A stretch of 64,000 nucleotides of DNA, taken from the NCBI RefSeq assembly GCF_016765655.2, contig NZ_CP086109.1, forward strand, positions 1-64,000. Direction: 5' to 3'. This document shows positions 8,072 through 17,110 of the stretch, piece by piece (position 1 is the first letter of the stretch; every line of letters begins with the position of its first letter). A program made the position numbers and the translations under genes. The notes beneath the pieces are model-generated. The model worked only from the letters and a program-made list of their open reading frames with translations. It did not search any database and was not told where the DNA came from. This stretch comes from Skermanella mucosa. GTDB taxonomy: Bacteria; Pseudomonadota; Alphaproteobacteria; Azospirillales; Azospirillaceae.

Positions 8072-9412
8072 TCAGGCCTGGGCGGTGCCGAGCGCCCGGT
8101 AGGTCTCCGTCTCGAACTGCGTGAAAGTCCCGATCGCCTGGGGCTCCACGAAGGGCAGCATCTGCATCAGGATGACGCCGGTCACCCGCCGCGCCGGGTC
8201 GATCCAGAAGAAGGTGTTCGCCAGCCCCGCCCAGGCCAGGCTGCCGGGGCTCCGCCCCGTGGGAGCCCGCTCGGTGTTGAGCATGAAGGCGGTGCTCCAT
8301 TTCTTGACCATGCCGGGGAAGAACTCCGCGTCGACCGACCGGGCGGGGTCCTGGGTCCGCAACATGGTGACGTTCAGGTCCCCCATCTGGTTGCGGCCCA
8401 TGGCGGCCACTGTCTCGGGACGCAGGACCTGCCGGCCGTCCGCCGACTTTCCATCGTGCAGGAACATCCGGCAGAACTTCATGTAGTCGCCCGCGGTGGA
8501 ATAGAGCCCGCCGCCGCCCGCCTCGAACTCCGGGTCCTGCTTGATTTCGAAATCGATCGGCCGGAGCGATCCGTCGGGCTGGCGGGTATGGACCTTGACC
8601 AGGCGCGCGCGCTGGCTGGGCGTCAGCTTGAAGCCCGTGCTTGTCATGCCGAGAGGCGAGAAGATGTTCTCCTGGAAATAGTCGCCGAGCCTGAGGCCGC
8701 TGACCCGCTCGACCGCTTGGCCGGCCCAGTCGATGTTGATCCCGTATTCCCATCGTTCGCCCGGATCGAACATGAGCGGCAGGTAGAGGGACTGCTTGAG
8801 GCCCGTCGAGGTCGGCGGGTGGCCGGTCTCCCGCATGAAGCGGTCGAGATCGGCGTTCCAGGTCGGATAGCAGAAGCCCGCGGTGTGGGTCAGCAGGTGG
8901 CGCAGCGTGATCGGGCGGCGGGCCGGCCGGTACTGCGGACGGCCCGCCGCGGAGAACCCGGTGAGAACCCGCGGCGATGCCAGTTCGGGCAGCACTGAAC
9001 CGATCGGCGCGTCGAGGTCGAGCCTGCCCTGCTCCACCATCTGCATCGCCGCGGTGCAGGTGACCGGCTTGGTCATGGAAGCGATCCAGAACACCGAGTC
9101 GGCGGTCATGTCCACCTCCCGGTCGAGCGCGCGCTTGCCGTAGGCCGCCTCGTAGAAGGTGCCTTCGTCGTTGGCGGCCATCGCGACCAGGCCGGCCACC
9201 CTGTCGGGGCCGACGGCCTGGCGCAGGACGCGGTCGATCCCCGCGGTGTCAATGCCGACGCTGTCGATGCCGGTGGAGCCCGCATCGGCCGGGGCTATGG
9301 ACGCCTGGTTCGACAGGAAGGACGGACCCTCGGCGGCACACCCGGCAGTCAGCGCCGCGGCCCCCAGCATGACCGCGCGCCTGCTGAATTTCTGCATCGT
9401 GCGTTTCCCCAT
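8072..9412 (-). CDS. serine hydrolase, class C beta-lactamase-like (lipoprotein)
   Basis: A 446-residue member of the beta-lactamase/esterase family (PF00144). The leader has FSRRAVMLGAAALTAGC: twin arginines followed by a lipobox ending in Cys, so it is probably a Tat-exported lipoprotein. The nucleophile motif SxxK is SMTKPV, in the context DSVFWIASMTKPVTCTAAMQMVEQG. The second-motif tyrosine is likely in WEYGINIDWAG. Such proteins hydrolyse esters, D-amino peptides or beta-lactams; substrate cannot be assigned and resistance should not be assumed. ATG 9397 is an alternative start with GGGGAAA upstream. It stands alone between a terminator and the MpaB-like gene. Confidence 0.85.
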   Translation of the reverse strand: MGKRTMQKFSRRAVMLGAAALTAGCAAEGPSFLSNQASIAPADAGSTGIDSVGIDTAGIDRVLRQAVGPDRVAGLVAMAANDEGTFYEAAYGKRALDREVDMTADSVFWIASMTKPVTCTAAMQMVEQGRLDLDAPIGSVLPELASPRVLTGFSAAGRPQYRPARRPITLRHLLTHTAGFCYPTWNADLDRFMRETGHPPTSTGLKQSLYLPLMFDPGERWEYGINIDWAGQAVERVSGLRLGDYFQENIFSPLGMTSTGFKLTPSQRARLVKVHTRQPDGSLRPIDFEIKQDPEFEAGGGGLYSTAGDYMKFCRMFLHDGKSADGRQVLRPETVAAMGRNQMGDLNVTMLRTQDPARSVDAEFFPGMVKKWSTAFMLNTERAPTGRSPGSLAWAGLANTFFWIDPARRVTGVILMQMLPFVEPQAIGTFTQFETETYRALGTAQA

Positions 9413-9505
9413 GTTCTTATCGTTGTGCCGACTTGAGCGACGGCGGACTGAAAAAACTTTCAGTTGCAGGCTAAACCAACGCTACGGGGGAGCAAACTAC
9501 AATCT

Positions 9506-10534
9506 TCAGCGGCGGGACAGGGCACTGCGGCCGATCCACAGGCGGTTGCCGGCGCGCGTCAGGGCGTCCGGGCGCGATCGTCCCGACAGGCGCCCCACGG
9601 CCTCGTGGTACGGCCCGACGAAGCGCAGGCGGGCCGGGAGCCGGGGATAGGCCCGCCGCATCCAGTCCAGCTGCCGCCGGGCGGTCCGGAGCAGGTCGGG
9701 GTCGTCCGGCAGTCCGAATTCGTCCCGGAGGCGGTCCGGCAGCAGGTCCCCGGTGAGCGCCCGGTAGGTGGAGGGAACGAACAGCCACCAGGCGCCCGCC
9801 CCGCGGAGAAGCCCGTCGGCCAGCTCGCCGGCGGCCGGCATGACCGTGAGGACCGGTGACGCGACCATGGCGCCGACATAGGCGTGGAAGCCGGACCAGG
9901 TCGGCGGCAGCGCCGCGTCCGGAATGCCGAAGCAGGCGGCGAACCGGCGGCTTTCGGCATAATAGGCTTCGAGCTCGGCCTCGCGGAGGGGCGGCAGGAC
10001 CAGATCATGGGCGACCACGGCGGAATCGACGAGCGTCGCGAAAACCCATGTCAGCGCGGCGACGTCGTTCGCCCGGTAGCGGCTTCCCGCCTCGAAGGGG
10101 CCGGCCGCGGCCGGCATCGCCCCCTCGACGCGGCCATGCCCCCGGTTCAGCGCGCGGGACGACGCCAGCGCCTGGTCCACGGTGCCGAAGACGATGGAAT
10201 AGACCGCCTGGAAAGTGCGGTGGAAACGCCCGATCGGATCGTCGAGCGTCCGCGAATGCTCCAGGACGCCCGCCGCCACCCAGGGATGGGCCAGCTGAAG
10301 CAGCAAGGCCCGTCCCGCCCCGAGGAAGACCGCCGCCTCGCGGTCGATCCTCCAGCGCATCGAGCGGGGGCCGAACAGGCCGGACAGGGGATCGGGCGCC
10401 AGCGCCGCGGCACGGGCGAGGCGGCTCTCGAACTGTTCCGGAGAAACCGGCTCAGCACCTTCGGCGATCACGTATCCTCCCCGAGCGATCAAACGGCCAC
10501 GGTCCTGCAACAGGAATTCGCCGGGCTTCGTCAC
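9506..10534 (-). CDS. MpaB-like oxygenase / DUF2236 family protein
   Basis: A 342-residue protein of the DUF2236 family, which includes latex-clearing protein Lcp and fungal MpaB, haem or haem-like oxygenases. Family features seen: FGPRSMRWRIDREAAVFLGAGRALLLQLAHPWVAAGVLEHS (cited in part: LLLQLAHPWVAAGVLEHS), a second block FHRTFQAVYSIVFGTVDQAL, and RANDVAALTWVFATLVDSAV, with histidines at AHPW, EHS and FHR as likely ligands or catalytic residues. No signal peptide, so cytoplasmic or membrane-associated. The reaction is unknown. Apparently single-gene, facing the unrelated small gene at 10633. Confidence 0.78.
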   Translation of the reverse strand: MTKPGEFLLQDRGRLIARGGYVIAEGAEPVSPEQFESRLARAAALAPDPLSGLFGPRSMRWRIDREAAVFLGAGRALLLQLAHPWVAAGVLEHSRTLDDPIGRFHRTFQAVYSIVFGTVDQALASSRALNRGHGRVEGAMPAAAGPFEAGSRYRANDVAALTWVFATLVDSAVVAHDLVLPPLREAELEAYYAESRRFAACFGIPDAALPPTWSGFHAYVGAMVASPVLTVMPAAGELADGLLRGAGAWWLFVPSTYRALTGDLLPDRLRDEFGLPDDPDLLRTARRQLDWMRRAYPRLPARLRFVGPYHEAVGRLSGRSRPDALTRAGNRLWIGRSALSRR

Positions 10535-10632
10535 AGCCCCGTCACCGCCGCCGTGACCTGGCCCGGTTTACAGTCCCGCCGTTCGGCCACATATGTGGTT
10601 CAGGCGGGGTCCGGGACGGCCCCCGCGCACCG

Positions 10633-10947
10633 ATGACCAGGGTATCGCCGCTAGTGGATCAGAGAGAGCGTGGAGTCCGGCTGTCCGACCTTGTCGAGCC
10701 GCTGTTGAGGGTGCCGGAGGCGGACGACGGGGAACTCCTCGACGCGGTCAACCTCGTGGCCGAAGCGATCGCGGCCCTCGGCGTCGCCGTCACGGATGGG
10801 CAAGGGCGGCCTTTGCCCGGCGTTTCGGACAAGGTCGCCGTCCTTGCCCTTCTGCAGAGCTACCGCCAGGATCTCGCCCGCCGCGGCCGGACGGAGGATG
10901 CGGTGGGCCTTGGCGACCTGGCGCGGCGGATCGGGCGGGTCGCATAG
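10633..10947 (+). CDS. hypothetical protein, 104 residues
   Basis: A small soluble helical protein that I do not recognise. It reads MTRVSPLVDQRERGVRLSDL at the start, then an acidic helical middle (ADDGELLDAVNLVAEAIAAL) and a basic end (YRQDLARRGRTEDAVGLGDL). There is no signal peptide, membrane segment or cysteine. The ATG at 10633 is the first after a divergent gap from the MpaB-like gene; no strong ribosome-binding site is visible. The gene is followed by a GC-rich hairpin. Codon use fits its neighbours. Confidence 0.5.
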   Translation: MTRVSPLVDQRERGVRLSDLVEPLLRVPEADDGELLDAVNLVAEAIAALGVAVTDGQGRPLPGVSDKVAVLALLQSYRQDLARRGRTEDAVGLGDLARRIGRVA

Positions 10948-10961
10948 GTGCGGACGAAGGG

Positions 10962-10990
10962 AAGGGGGCAGCGCGAACGCCGCCCCCCTT
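10962..10990. terminator. terminator-like hairpin between convergent genes
   Basis: AAGGGGGC (10962-10969) pairs with GCCCCCCTT (10982-10990) with one bulged C, with an inner GCG/CGC pair and a CGAA loop. It separates the 3' ends of the 104-residue protein gene and the secreted Ig-like protein gene. Confidence 0.5.
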
Positions 10991-11036
10991 GTTTCGACCA
11001 GTCGAGGTTTCGATCGGCCGAGGCTTTCTCCCGGTT

Positions 11037-12893
11037 TCAGCGTCGGGTCGTATAGCCGACCGGGGAGACCGTGGTGCCCTTGCTGCTCTTCAGGGCCATG
11101 ACCGCGCCGGCCCCCGGGGCCGCGGCGTTGGTCACCCGGATGTCGAAGGCGCCCGTCGCGTCCACCGCGGCGCTTCCCAGCGCCGTGCCGTTCAGGGTGG
11201 CCGTGATCGTGTTGTTGGCGACCGCGTTGGTAGTGCCGCGGATACGCCAACTCCTGTCACCGGAGCGATATTCCGCCTGGGCGACGTTGATCGTCTCGGC
11301 GATGACTTCGATGCTCACCTTCGCCGGCGCGGAACGGTTGCCCTTCGTATCGGCCACCGTGTATTCGAAAGTGATCGTACCCGTGTAGCCGGTTGCCGGC
11401 TTGACCTGGATACCCGCGATGTCCATCAGGCCGATGGTCCCCATGGCGGCGGTCGGCGGGGTCGATATCTGGATGCTGGCCGGGTTCAGCCCGTCCGCGT
11501 CGGTGTCGTTCGCCAGCACGTTGACGACGACGTTGGTGTTGATCGGGGTGTTCGTTGAGTCGAGGCTCGCGACCGGGACGCTTTCCGTCGGCTGCGGTGC
11601 CGGCGTGGTGCCGGGTGCCGAGGGTGCGGGCGGGCTGATGTTCGAGATGGTGACGATCTTCAGTTCCGACCCCTTGTAGCTGGACGTCACCTTGACGTGG
11701 GCCGGCGGAACCGTGATGCCGGTGATTTCCGCCCTGTAGTCGACCGGGATGATGGTGCCGAACGGCTCCACTTTCAGGACAGCCGCGCCCGTGGCCTCGG
11801 TGGTGACCGACATGCTGGACTTCGCCGCCACCGTCAGGGTTTTCACGTCGGGATCATAGGTCGCCTCGGTGATGTTGACGATGTCGCTGACATCGGCCAC
11901 CAGGGAGTTCTCGGTGTTGCCGGGCTGGGTCGCCTTGATGGTGACCGTCTTCGGCATCGGCGTGACCGGCGTCGACAGGTAGAAGAAGCCGCGGCCGTCT
12001 CCGACGAGAGGGTTCGTCACCGCCCCGTAGCTGGCCGTCACCGTCGCGTTGGGCGCCGAGGAGGCCAGGACCTCCAGGCGGTAGCCGTCATAGGTGACGC
12101 GCCTCTTGCCGAGCGGCGTCTCGACCTGTCCGCCCCACTTCTTGCCGGAAATGACGAACAGGTCGGTTTCGGCGACCGGGCCGCCACCCACCTTCTCGAC
12201 GCGGAACTTGTTGAAGCCGCCCGGCGAGCCGGTGACCTTGTGGGGTGTCGCCCCGTCTCCGACATATCCCGGAGGTGCGCCGGTATCCCAGACCAGGAAA
12301 GCACCGATCAGGCTCTTCAGGGGACCGCTGCCGTCAGGGGAGAAGGTCCCCGTATCCAGCGTCGTGTTGATCGCCTTGACGCCCGGCGCGTCGACGGTGA
12401 AGGTCTCTTCGCCGAACGGGTAGGTCACCTTGTAGGTGCCGGCTTCCGGCACGTCGATGCGCATGCGGACGCGGCCGAAGGCGAACTCGTCGCCCGGGAT
12501 CGGATCCTCGGCGGCGAAGGCGGCTTCCACGGCCAGAACGAGGGACGCCGTGCCGGTGCCGAAAGGCATCGAGGAGTCGGCCGCCCACCAGAAAGCCTCG
12601 GCACCGAACCCGATGCTCTCGGAGAAGGTGTTTCCCGCGATCACCGGATCATAGATGCAGGCGTTGATCAGGTCGTTGCCCTGCGTGCAGAGTTCCAGGG
12701 CGATCCCGTTCCGGTCCGAATAATATCGCGGGAACGTGGAATCGGCGTGCTTGCCGCCGAAACCGGTCAGGTGGGCGGGCTGGTCGGGTTCCAGCAGGAC
12801 CTGTTGGGCAAGGGCCGGCCCCGACAGCGATACGACTGCCATGGTCGCGAGTACGGGCAGGCTGAGAAGCGCCCGCGTCTTGGGTGCAAACAA
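11037..12893 (-). CDS. secreted protein with Ig/cadherin-like domain
   Basis: A 618-residue exported protein. Signal peptide about residues 1-29, ending GPALAQQ. The N-terminal 400 residues are beta-rich and unassigned, with one motif of interest, TQGNDLINACIYDPV. Around residues 440-535 is a tandem-95/cadherin-like Ig module: TPINTNVVVNVLANDTDADG, then GYTGTITFEYTVADTKGN. The final ~80 residues form another beta-sandwich-like repeat (ATLNGTALGSAAVDATGAFD). Such modules occur in surface or adhesive proteins; no sortase or T1SS signal is seen. The start is TTG 12893, with GGAGGAG eight bases upstream. Upstream, 12894-13160 holds no recognisable gene. Confidence 0.7.
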   Translation of the reverse strand: MFAPKTRALLSLPVLATMAVVSLSGPALAQQVLLEPDQPAHLTGFGGKHADSTFPRYYSDRNGIALELCTQGNDLINACIYDPVIAGNTFSESIGFGAEAFWWAADSSMPFGTGTASLVLAVEAAFAAEDPIPGDEFAFGRVRMRIDVPEAGTYKVTYPFGEETFTVDAPGVKAINTTLDTGTFSPDGSGPLKSLIGAFLVWDTGAPPGYVGDGATPHKVTGSPGGFNKFRVEKVGGGPVAETDLFVISGKKWGGQVETPLGKRRVTYDGYRLEVLASSAPNATVTASYGAVTNPLVGDGRGFFYLSTPVTPMPKTVTIKATQPGNTENSLVADVSDIVNITEATYDPDVKTLTVAAKSSMSVTTEATGAAVLKVEPFGTIIPVDYRAEITGITVPPAHVKVTSSYKGSELKIVTISNISPPAPSAPGTTPAPQPTESVPVASLDSTNTPINTNVVVNVLANDTDADGLNPASIQISTPPTAAMGTIGLMDIAGIQVKPATGYTGTITFEYTVADTKGNRSAPAKVSIEVIAETINVAQAEYRSGDRSWRIRGTTNAVANNTITATLNGTALGSAAVDATGAFDIRVTNAAAPGAGAVMALKSSKGTTVSPVGYTTRR

Positions 12894-13160
12894 GTTGATC
12901 TCCTCCGAAAGGGCACAGGTCCGTCTTGCGAGGATCGCTACAGTAAACCGGGGAACCTCATGGGGACGTGGGCGGGTTGACTTCTTGGCCCGCCTTTGAC
13001 TTTGTCAGTTTGTTACCTTGGGATGTTTGATTCTTTTCAACGTTTTATTGGCCTTGTCGATTCCAAGACGCACCAGGGTTGGCAATAGTCCTGCCGTTCC
13101 CTAGCGCGTTCGGACTAGGCCTTCCGGTGGATACCGGACGGGGGATCGGGGCGTGTGTGG

Positions 13161-13787
13161 TCAACCGCGGCGGGTAAGCGGCTCGACCGATCCGACCACG
13201 CGGATGATCTCTTCCGGATCGGAGAAGGCCGGGCAGGCGGCCCAGCGCCCGATCGCGTCGTTGCCGATCTTGACGACCCCGATATGGGTTTCCAGGTCGG
13301 CGTCCAGTTCCGGGTCGGGATCGACGAACCCCAGTTGCCGGCGGAGCAGTTCGGTATCGTCCCGCGACCCTCTCAGGAACAGCCAGCCGGGCCCGACGCC
13401 ATAAATCTCCTTGTAGTCCCGGAGCACGGCTTCGCTGTCCAGATCGGGATTGAGGGTGATGGAGTACATGAAGATGTCGCGGCCGACCCGGTCCGCCAGT
13501 TTCTCCTGGACCTGGACCAGGTTCTGCGTGCTGAGCGGGCAGACGTCGCCGCAACCGGTGAAGAAGAGGTTGACCATGACGATCCTGTCGCGGATCAGGT
13601 CGTCGTAGAACCGGTAGGACCGTCCGTCGTCGCCCTGGAGCACCACGTTGGGAAACACCCCGTCGGGCGATCCGTCGAACGCCTCCGCCGGATCGGCGAA
13701 ACCGCCGCCCAGCCCCAGGGCCCCCGCGAGTCCGGCGCCGGCCACAGCGGCGGCGCCCCACAGCAAGCTTCTTCTGCTCGGATTCAT
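13161..13787 (-). CDS. SCO1/SenC family copper chaperone
   Basis: A 208-residue thioredoxin-fold protein of the SCO family, which delivers copper to or reduces cysteines of copper enzymes in the periplasm. The copper-binding CxxxC is in FFTGCGDVCPLSTQNL, and the distal histidine is in DLETHIGVV. The N-terminus (NPSRRSLLWGAAAVAGAGLAG) is a twin-arginine-like leader or a signal anchor. ATG 13787 has GGGAGAG upstream. It lies 32 bases downstream of the multicopper oxidase gene on the same strand, so it probably serves that enzyme rather than cytochrome oxidase, for which no genes are nearby. Confidence 0.92.
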   Translation of the reverse strand: MNPSRRSLLWGAAAVAGAGLAGALGLGGGFADPAEAFDGSPDGVFPNVVLQGDDGRSYRFYDDLIRDRIVMVNLFFTGCGDVCPLSTQNLVQVQEKLADRVGRDIFMYSITLNPDLDSEAVLRDYKEIYGVGPGWLFLRGSRDDTELLRRQLGFVDPDPELDADLETHIGVVKIGNDAIGRWAACPAFSDPEEIIRVVGSVEPLTRRG

Positions 13788-13819
13788 GATCGCTCTCCCG
13801 CCATCGTCCGGTGCCGCCG

Positions 13820-15562
13820 TCAGGAAGGATTGCCGTCGACGATGTCGTACCGCGCCATCATGGCGTGATCCTCGTGGACGACGTTGTGGCAGTGCAGCGG
13901 GTACTTGCCGAGGAAGTCGCGGAACCGGACGAAGATCCTGACGGTCTCGTTGGGGTGGAGCCAGATCACGTCCTTCCGGGCCTTCTCGACGTCGCCGGCC
14001 TTGATCGCGACCCCGTTGCGCGACAGGATCTGGAACTCCTCGTAATGCATGTGGATGGGGTGCGCCCAGCCGCCCGAGGCGTTGGTGATGTTCCAGATCT
14101 CGGCGGAACCGCGCTTGCAGCGGGCGTTCACGATGCTCCTGTTGAACACTTCGCCGTTGACCACCCAGGCGCCGTTGCGGCGGTTGAAGGTCCAGTTCCG
14201 CTCCTTGACGACTTGGCCGAGGTCGATGCTGGGGAGGTCGCGCAGCTTCGTGGTCCGGGTCAGCACCCGGCTGGGGTCGGCGACCTTTTCGCCGATCCGG
14301 AACTGCAGGATCCTGATCCCCTGGCCGACCGGAAAGATCTTGCCGGTCGGGCCGGTGCCGCTGGTCTGTTCCAGGACATTGACGAGATAGACGACGCTGT
14401 CCGTCACGTTGGCGAAATCGACGACGATATCGACCCGTTCGGCCACGGCGAGGCTGATGGTGTCGCGCTCGACCGGCATCGGCAGGAGATTGCCGTCGTT
14501 GGAGACCTGCCAGAACTTCATGCCGTTGCTGAACCGGAACTGGTAGAAGCGCGACGGGCCGGAGTTCAGGATCCGGAAACGGTAGCGCCGCTTCTTGACC
14601 TCGTAGAACGGCTGGATCTTTCCGTTCACCAGGAACCGGTCGCCGAGGATCCCGTCGAGATTGAACAGGTCGAAATAGGCTATGCCGGTCTTGGGATCGA
14701 ACACCTTGTCGCCGAACACGAGCGGCTGGTCGTACTCACCGCTGGGCAGACGCAGGGCGGCGGGGTTGAGGTCCTCCTCGTTGCCGCTGTCGATCTCGTC
14801 GTACAGCAGATAGGCTCCGACGAGGCCGCGGTAGACGTTCTGGGCGGTGTAGTCCATGCAGTGGTCGTGGAACCACAGGAAGCCCAGCGCCTCGTTGGGA
14901 TCGCCCCCGGCGTACATGTTGGGATAGTGGAAGGTCTTGTAGAGGCCCGGAGCATAGTAGTCGATCGGGTTGCCGTCGCTCTCGGACGCACTGTGGGCGT
15001 TGTGCAGGTGGGTCGTGACCTGGGGATTGCCGTATCCCTTGTGGTTCGGGTCCAGCTTGTTGTGGTTGCGCACCAGCACGGGCTCGCCGTAGCGGGCATG
15101 GATCATCGCGTGCGGCGCTTCACCGTCGCCGTCCTTGAAGTCGGCATAGCTCCAGATCTTCTGCTTGGGGAGCCTGGGATGGGGCGTCCAGTCGCGGGCC
15201 TGCTGTTCGAAATCGTAGAGCACCTGCGGCCTGGCTTGGCTCCACAATTGATGATCGACGCGCCGGACCTCCGTCGGGTCGTCCGAACATACTGCCGTCA
15301 GTCTGCCCAGATGCTCCGGGTCGCGGTCCCCCGACAGGGGCTTCAGTGTCGGCAGGGGCTGGACGAACGCCGGCGTCGGCGGACTTGTCGGGGAGGAAGC
15401 CCCCGCCGCGCGGGTGCTGAGGCCGCTTTTGGCGACCAGCGCGCCGCCGGCGGTCAGGAGGCCGTACCTGATCATGTCGCGCCTGGTCAGCTTCGCGTCG
15501 ATGATTTCGATGCGATTGCGCCTGGCCTGCTCCTGCGATTTCTCGATATCTCTTGAAATCAT
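13820..15562 (-). CDS. multicopper oxidase (Tat-exported)
   Basis: A 580-residue three-domain multicopper oxidase. All four copper-binding blocks are present: TTHLHNAH, LWFHDHCMDY, HPIHMHYEEF and the type 1/trinuclear block HCHNVVHEDHAMM, with Met as the likely axial ligand. The leader carries LTRRDMIRYGLLTAGG, a twin-arginine signal. ATG 15562 is preferred because GGGAG precedes it; the frame is open upstream to 15625. The long substrate-side insert and methionine-poor sequence resemble CotA/bilirubin-oxidase-like enzymes more than CueO; substrates could be Mn(II), phenols or metals. Paired with an SCO chaperone. Confidence 0.93.
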   Translation of the reverse strand: MISRDIEKSQEQARRNRIEIIDAKLTRRDMIRYGLLTAGGALVAKSGLSTRAAGASSPTSPPTPAFVQPLPTLKPLSGDRDPEHLGRLTAVCSDDPTEVRRVDHQLWSQARPQVLYDFEQQARDWTPHPRLPKQKIWSYADFKDGDGEAPHAMIHARYGEPVLVRNHNKLDPNHKGYGNPQVTTHLHNAHSASESDGNPIDYYAPGLYKTFHYPNMYAGGDPNEALGFLWFHDHCMDYTAQNVYRGLVGAYLLYDEIDSGNEEDLNPAALRLPSGEYDQPLVFGDKVFDPKTGIAYFDLFNLDGILGDRFLVNGKIQPFYEVKKRRYRFRILNSGPSRFYQFRFSNGMKFWQVSNDGNLLPMPVERDTISLAVAERVDIVVDFANVTDSVVYLVNVLEQTSGTGPTGKIFPVGQGIRILQFRIGEKVADPSRVLTRTTKLRDLPSIDLGQVVKERNWTFNRRNGAWVVNGEVFNRSIVNARCKRGSAEIWNITNASGGWAHPIHMHYEEFQILSRNGVAIKAGDVEKARKDVIWLHPNETVRIFVRFRDFLGKYPLHCHNVVHEDHAMMARYDIVDGNPS

Positions 15563-15873
15563 TTGCCCATCTCCCGAAAGCTTGTTCGAGGCACCCAACG
15601 AATCTGCTGAATACGCCCGGGTCAACTTCCCGAGGGTGGGCGGAACCGGGTGTCTGGGTGATGACGGGACGGGGGATTTCTTTATTTCATGTTTTGTTGT
15701 GGGTAATACTCGATGATAAATACTCCCCCTCGTGCAAGATTAAAAATTTTTCATGAACCGGTTTTAACTTGTCGGTAATCTTGGAAATAACATTTCTGAT
15801 CTGCGGTTTCATTTGGAAAAGTCACAACGGATGGTTTCAACTGTGCTGGAATCGCCGCAAGCCGGACAGGCAT
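15563..15873. promoter_or_regulatory. AT-rich intergenic region upstream of the multicopper oxidase
   Basis: About 310 bases without a gene. It contains a markedly AT-rich core (about 15680-15830) that must hold the promoter of the multicopper oxidase/SCO pair on the minus strand. No copper-box or other operator could be recognised. Confidence 0.45.
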
Positions 15874-15903
15874 CGGGAGGGACCGCCGGGGCAGCCCCTC
15901 CCG
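15874..15903 (-). terminator. terminator hairpin after the cyclase-family gene
   Basis: An 8-base stem, CGGGAGGG (15874-15881) with CCCTCCCG (15896-15903), located 19 bases past the stop of the cyclase-family gene on the minus strand. Confidence 0.5.
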
Positions 15904-15921
15904 TCACCGTTCAGACATGGA

Positions 15922-16971
15922 TCAGCGGAGCGCGATCGGCCGCAGGGCCGTTCCCGCCACGGTTCCCCGGATGGCGTTGGTCGTGGCGACGTAGGCGAAC
16001 TCGTAGACCCGGTCGGCCGCGAGTTGTTCCTGGTTGTGGAACTCCAGGATATGGACCCCCTGCTCGACCAGCAGGTAGACATGCACCGGATTGAAGCTGC
16101 CGCCGACGGCCTGCGAATCCTCCGGCCGCGGCGGCAAAACTTCCAGGCCCGAGGTATCGGTGCCGAGGGCTATCGCCCCTTTCTGCTCGACCAGCCATTT
16201 CGCGGCCTTCATCCCCAGTCCCGCGGTATCGTGCTGGCTGATCTTGTCATGGTCGCTGCCGTTGGCTCCCCAGTAGCGCGCCGTTCCGGTGCGGACCAGG
16301 ACGACGGTTCCGGGCGTCACGTCGACCTGCTGGCGGGCAAGGGCAGCCTGCAGGTCCTCGACCGTGATCTCGTAGTTGGACGGCAGAGCATCGACGTTCT
16401 TGTAGCCGGCCACGTCGATCATCACGCCGCGGGCGACGATCGGCGGGATGGTCAGGACGTCGGCCTTGCGCACGCCGAAATTCCCGCTCCAGTCCTCCTC
16501 CTTGAAGCCGTTGTACCAGTGGTTGTCGTCGCCGTGGGTGATATGGGCCAGGCCGTCGATCTGGGTCGCCACGTTGTCATTGATGAACAGGGCGTTGCTG
16601 TGCCAGGCGGTGCCGCCCGTGTTGCCCTGCTCGGGCGTGGTGAAGGCCAGGTCCTTCTGGTCCTTGACGCCGACGGGGGACCGGAAGGTGATGATCTCCC
16701 CCGGGCTATGGCCCGCCCATTTGTAGGAATGGCGGTCATAGGGCAGGCCGAGATCGTAGGTCTTGCCCTGGGTGACCAGCCGCATCGCCGCGAGGCGCGA
16801 CGCGTCGGTCATCTCGTTGAGGGCCCCGACCTCGTCCTCCGGCCCCCAGACCCAGCCCCATCCTTTGCCCTGGGTCCATTTCTTCATGCCGGCATCCTGG
16901 GCGACGGCCTGACCAGCCGCGAGAGCCAAGCCGAGACCTGCCAGGAGAGCGGCGGCCTTCATGGTTTTCAT
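15922..16971 (-). CDS. cyclase family protein (kynurenine formamidase-like), periplasmic
   Basis: A 349-residue metal-dependent hydrolase of the cyclase family (PF04199). Signal peptide about residues 1-24 (MKAAALLAGLGLALAAGQAVAQ). The metal-site region normally HxGTHxDxxxH reads NVATQIDGLAHI, the variant found in the longer exported branch; other conserved pieces are LPYDRHSYKWAGHSPGE, TPGTVVLVRTGTARYWG and LGTDTSGLEVLPP. Possible reactions are hydrolysis of an amide, lactone or formamide. ATG 16971 is set by GGGAGG five bases upstream; the frame runs open to 17160. No pathway genes adjoin it. Confidence 0.85.
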   Translation of the reverse strand: MKTMKAAALLAGLGLALAAGQAVAQDAGMKKWTQGKGWGWVWGPEDEVGALNEMTDASRLAAMRLVTQGKTYDLGLPYDRHSYKWAGHSPGEIITFRSPVGVKDQKDLAFTTPEQGNTGGTAWHSNALFINDNVATQIDGLAHITHGDDNHWYNGFKEEDWSGNFGVRKADVLTIPPIVARGVMIDVAGYKNVDALPSNYEITVEDLQAALARQQVDVTPGTVVLVRTGTARYWGANGSDHDKISQHDTAGLGMKAAKWLVEQKGAIALGTDTSGLEVLPPRPEDSQAVGGSFNPVHVYLLVEQGVHILEFHNQEQLAADRVYEFAYVATTNAIRGTVAGTALRPIALR

Positions 16972-17110
16972 TGTTTCCTCCCTTTGATTTGCCCACCCGA
17001 TCCGGAAAGTTCGGCCCCTCCTGCGTGATCGGCTGGTGTGATGAGCATATCTAAGGGCGGGTTCCGGCAGAAGGTCTAAAACCGGGACCGGAAAAGATCG
17101 CCTTCCCCTC

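Noticed and set aside
8072-9412. Reading the beta-lactamase-family protein as an antibiotic resistance gene
   Set aside because: The family is mostly esterases and peptidases, and the second motif is not the YxN of class C enzymes; resistance cannot be inferred.
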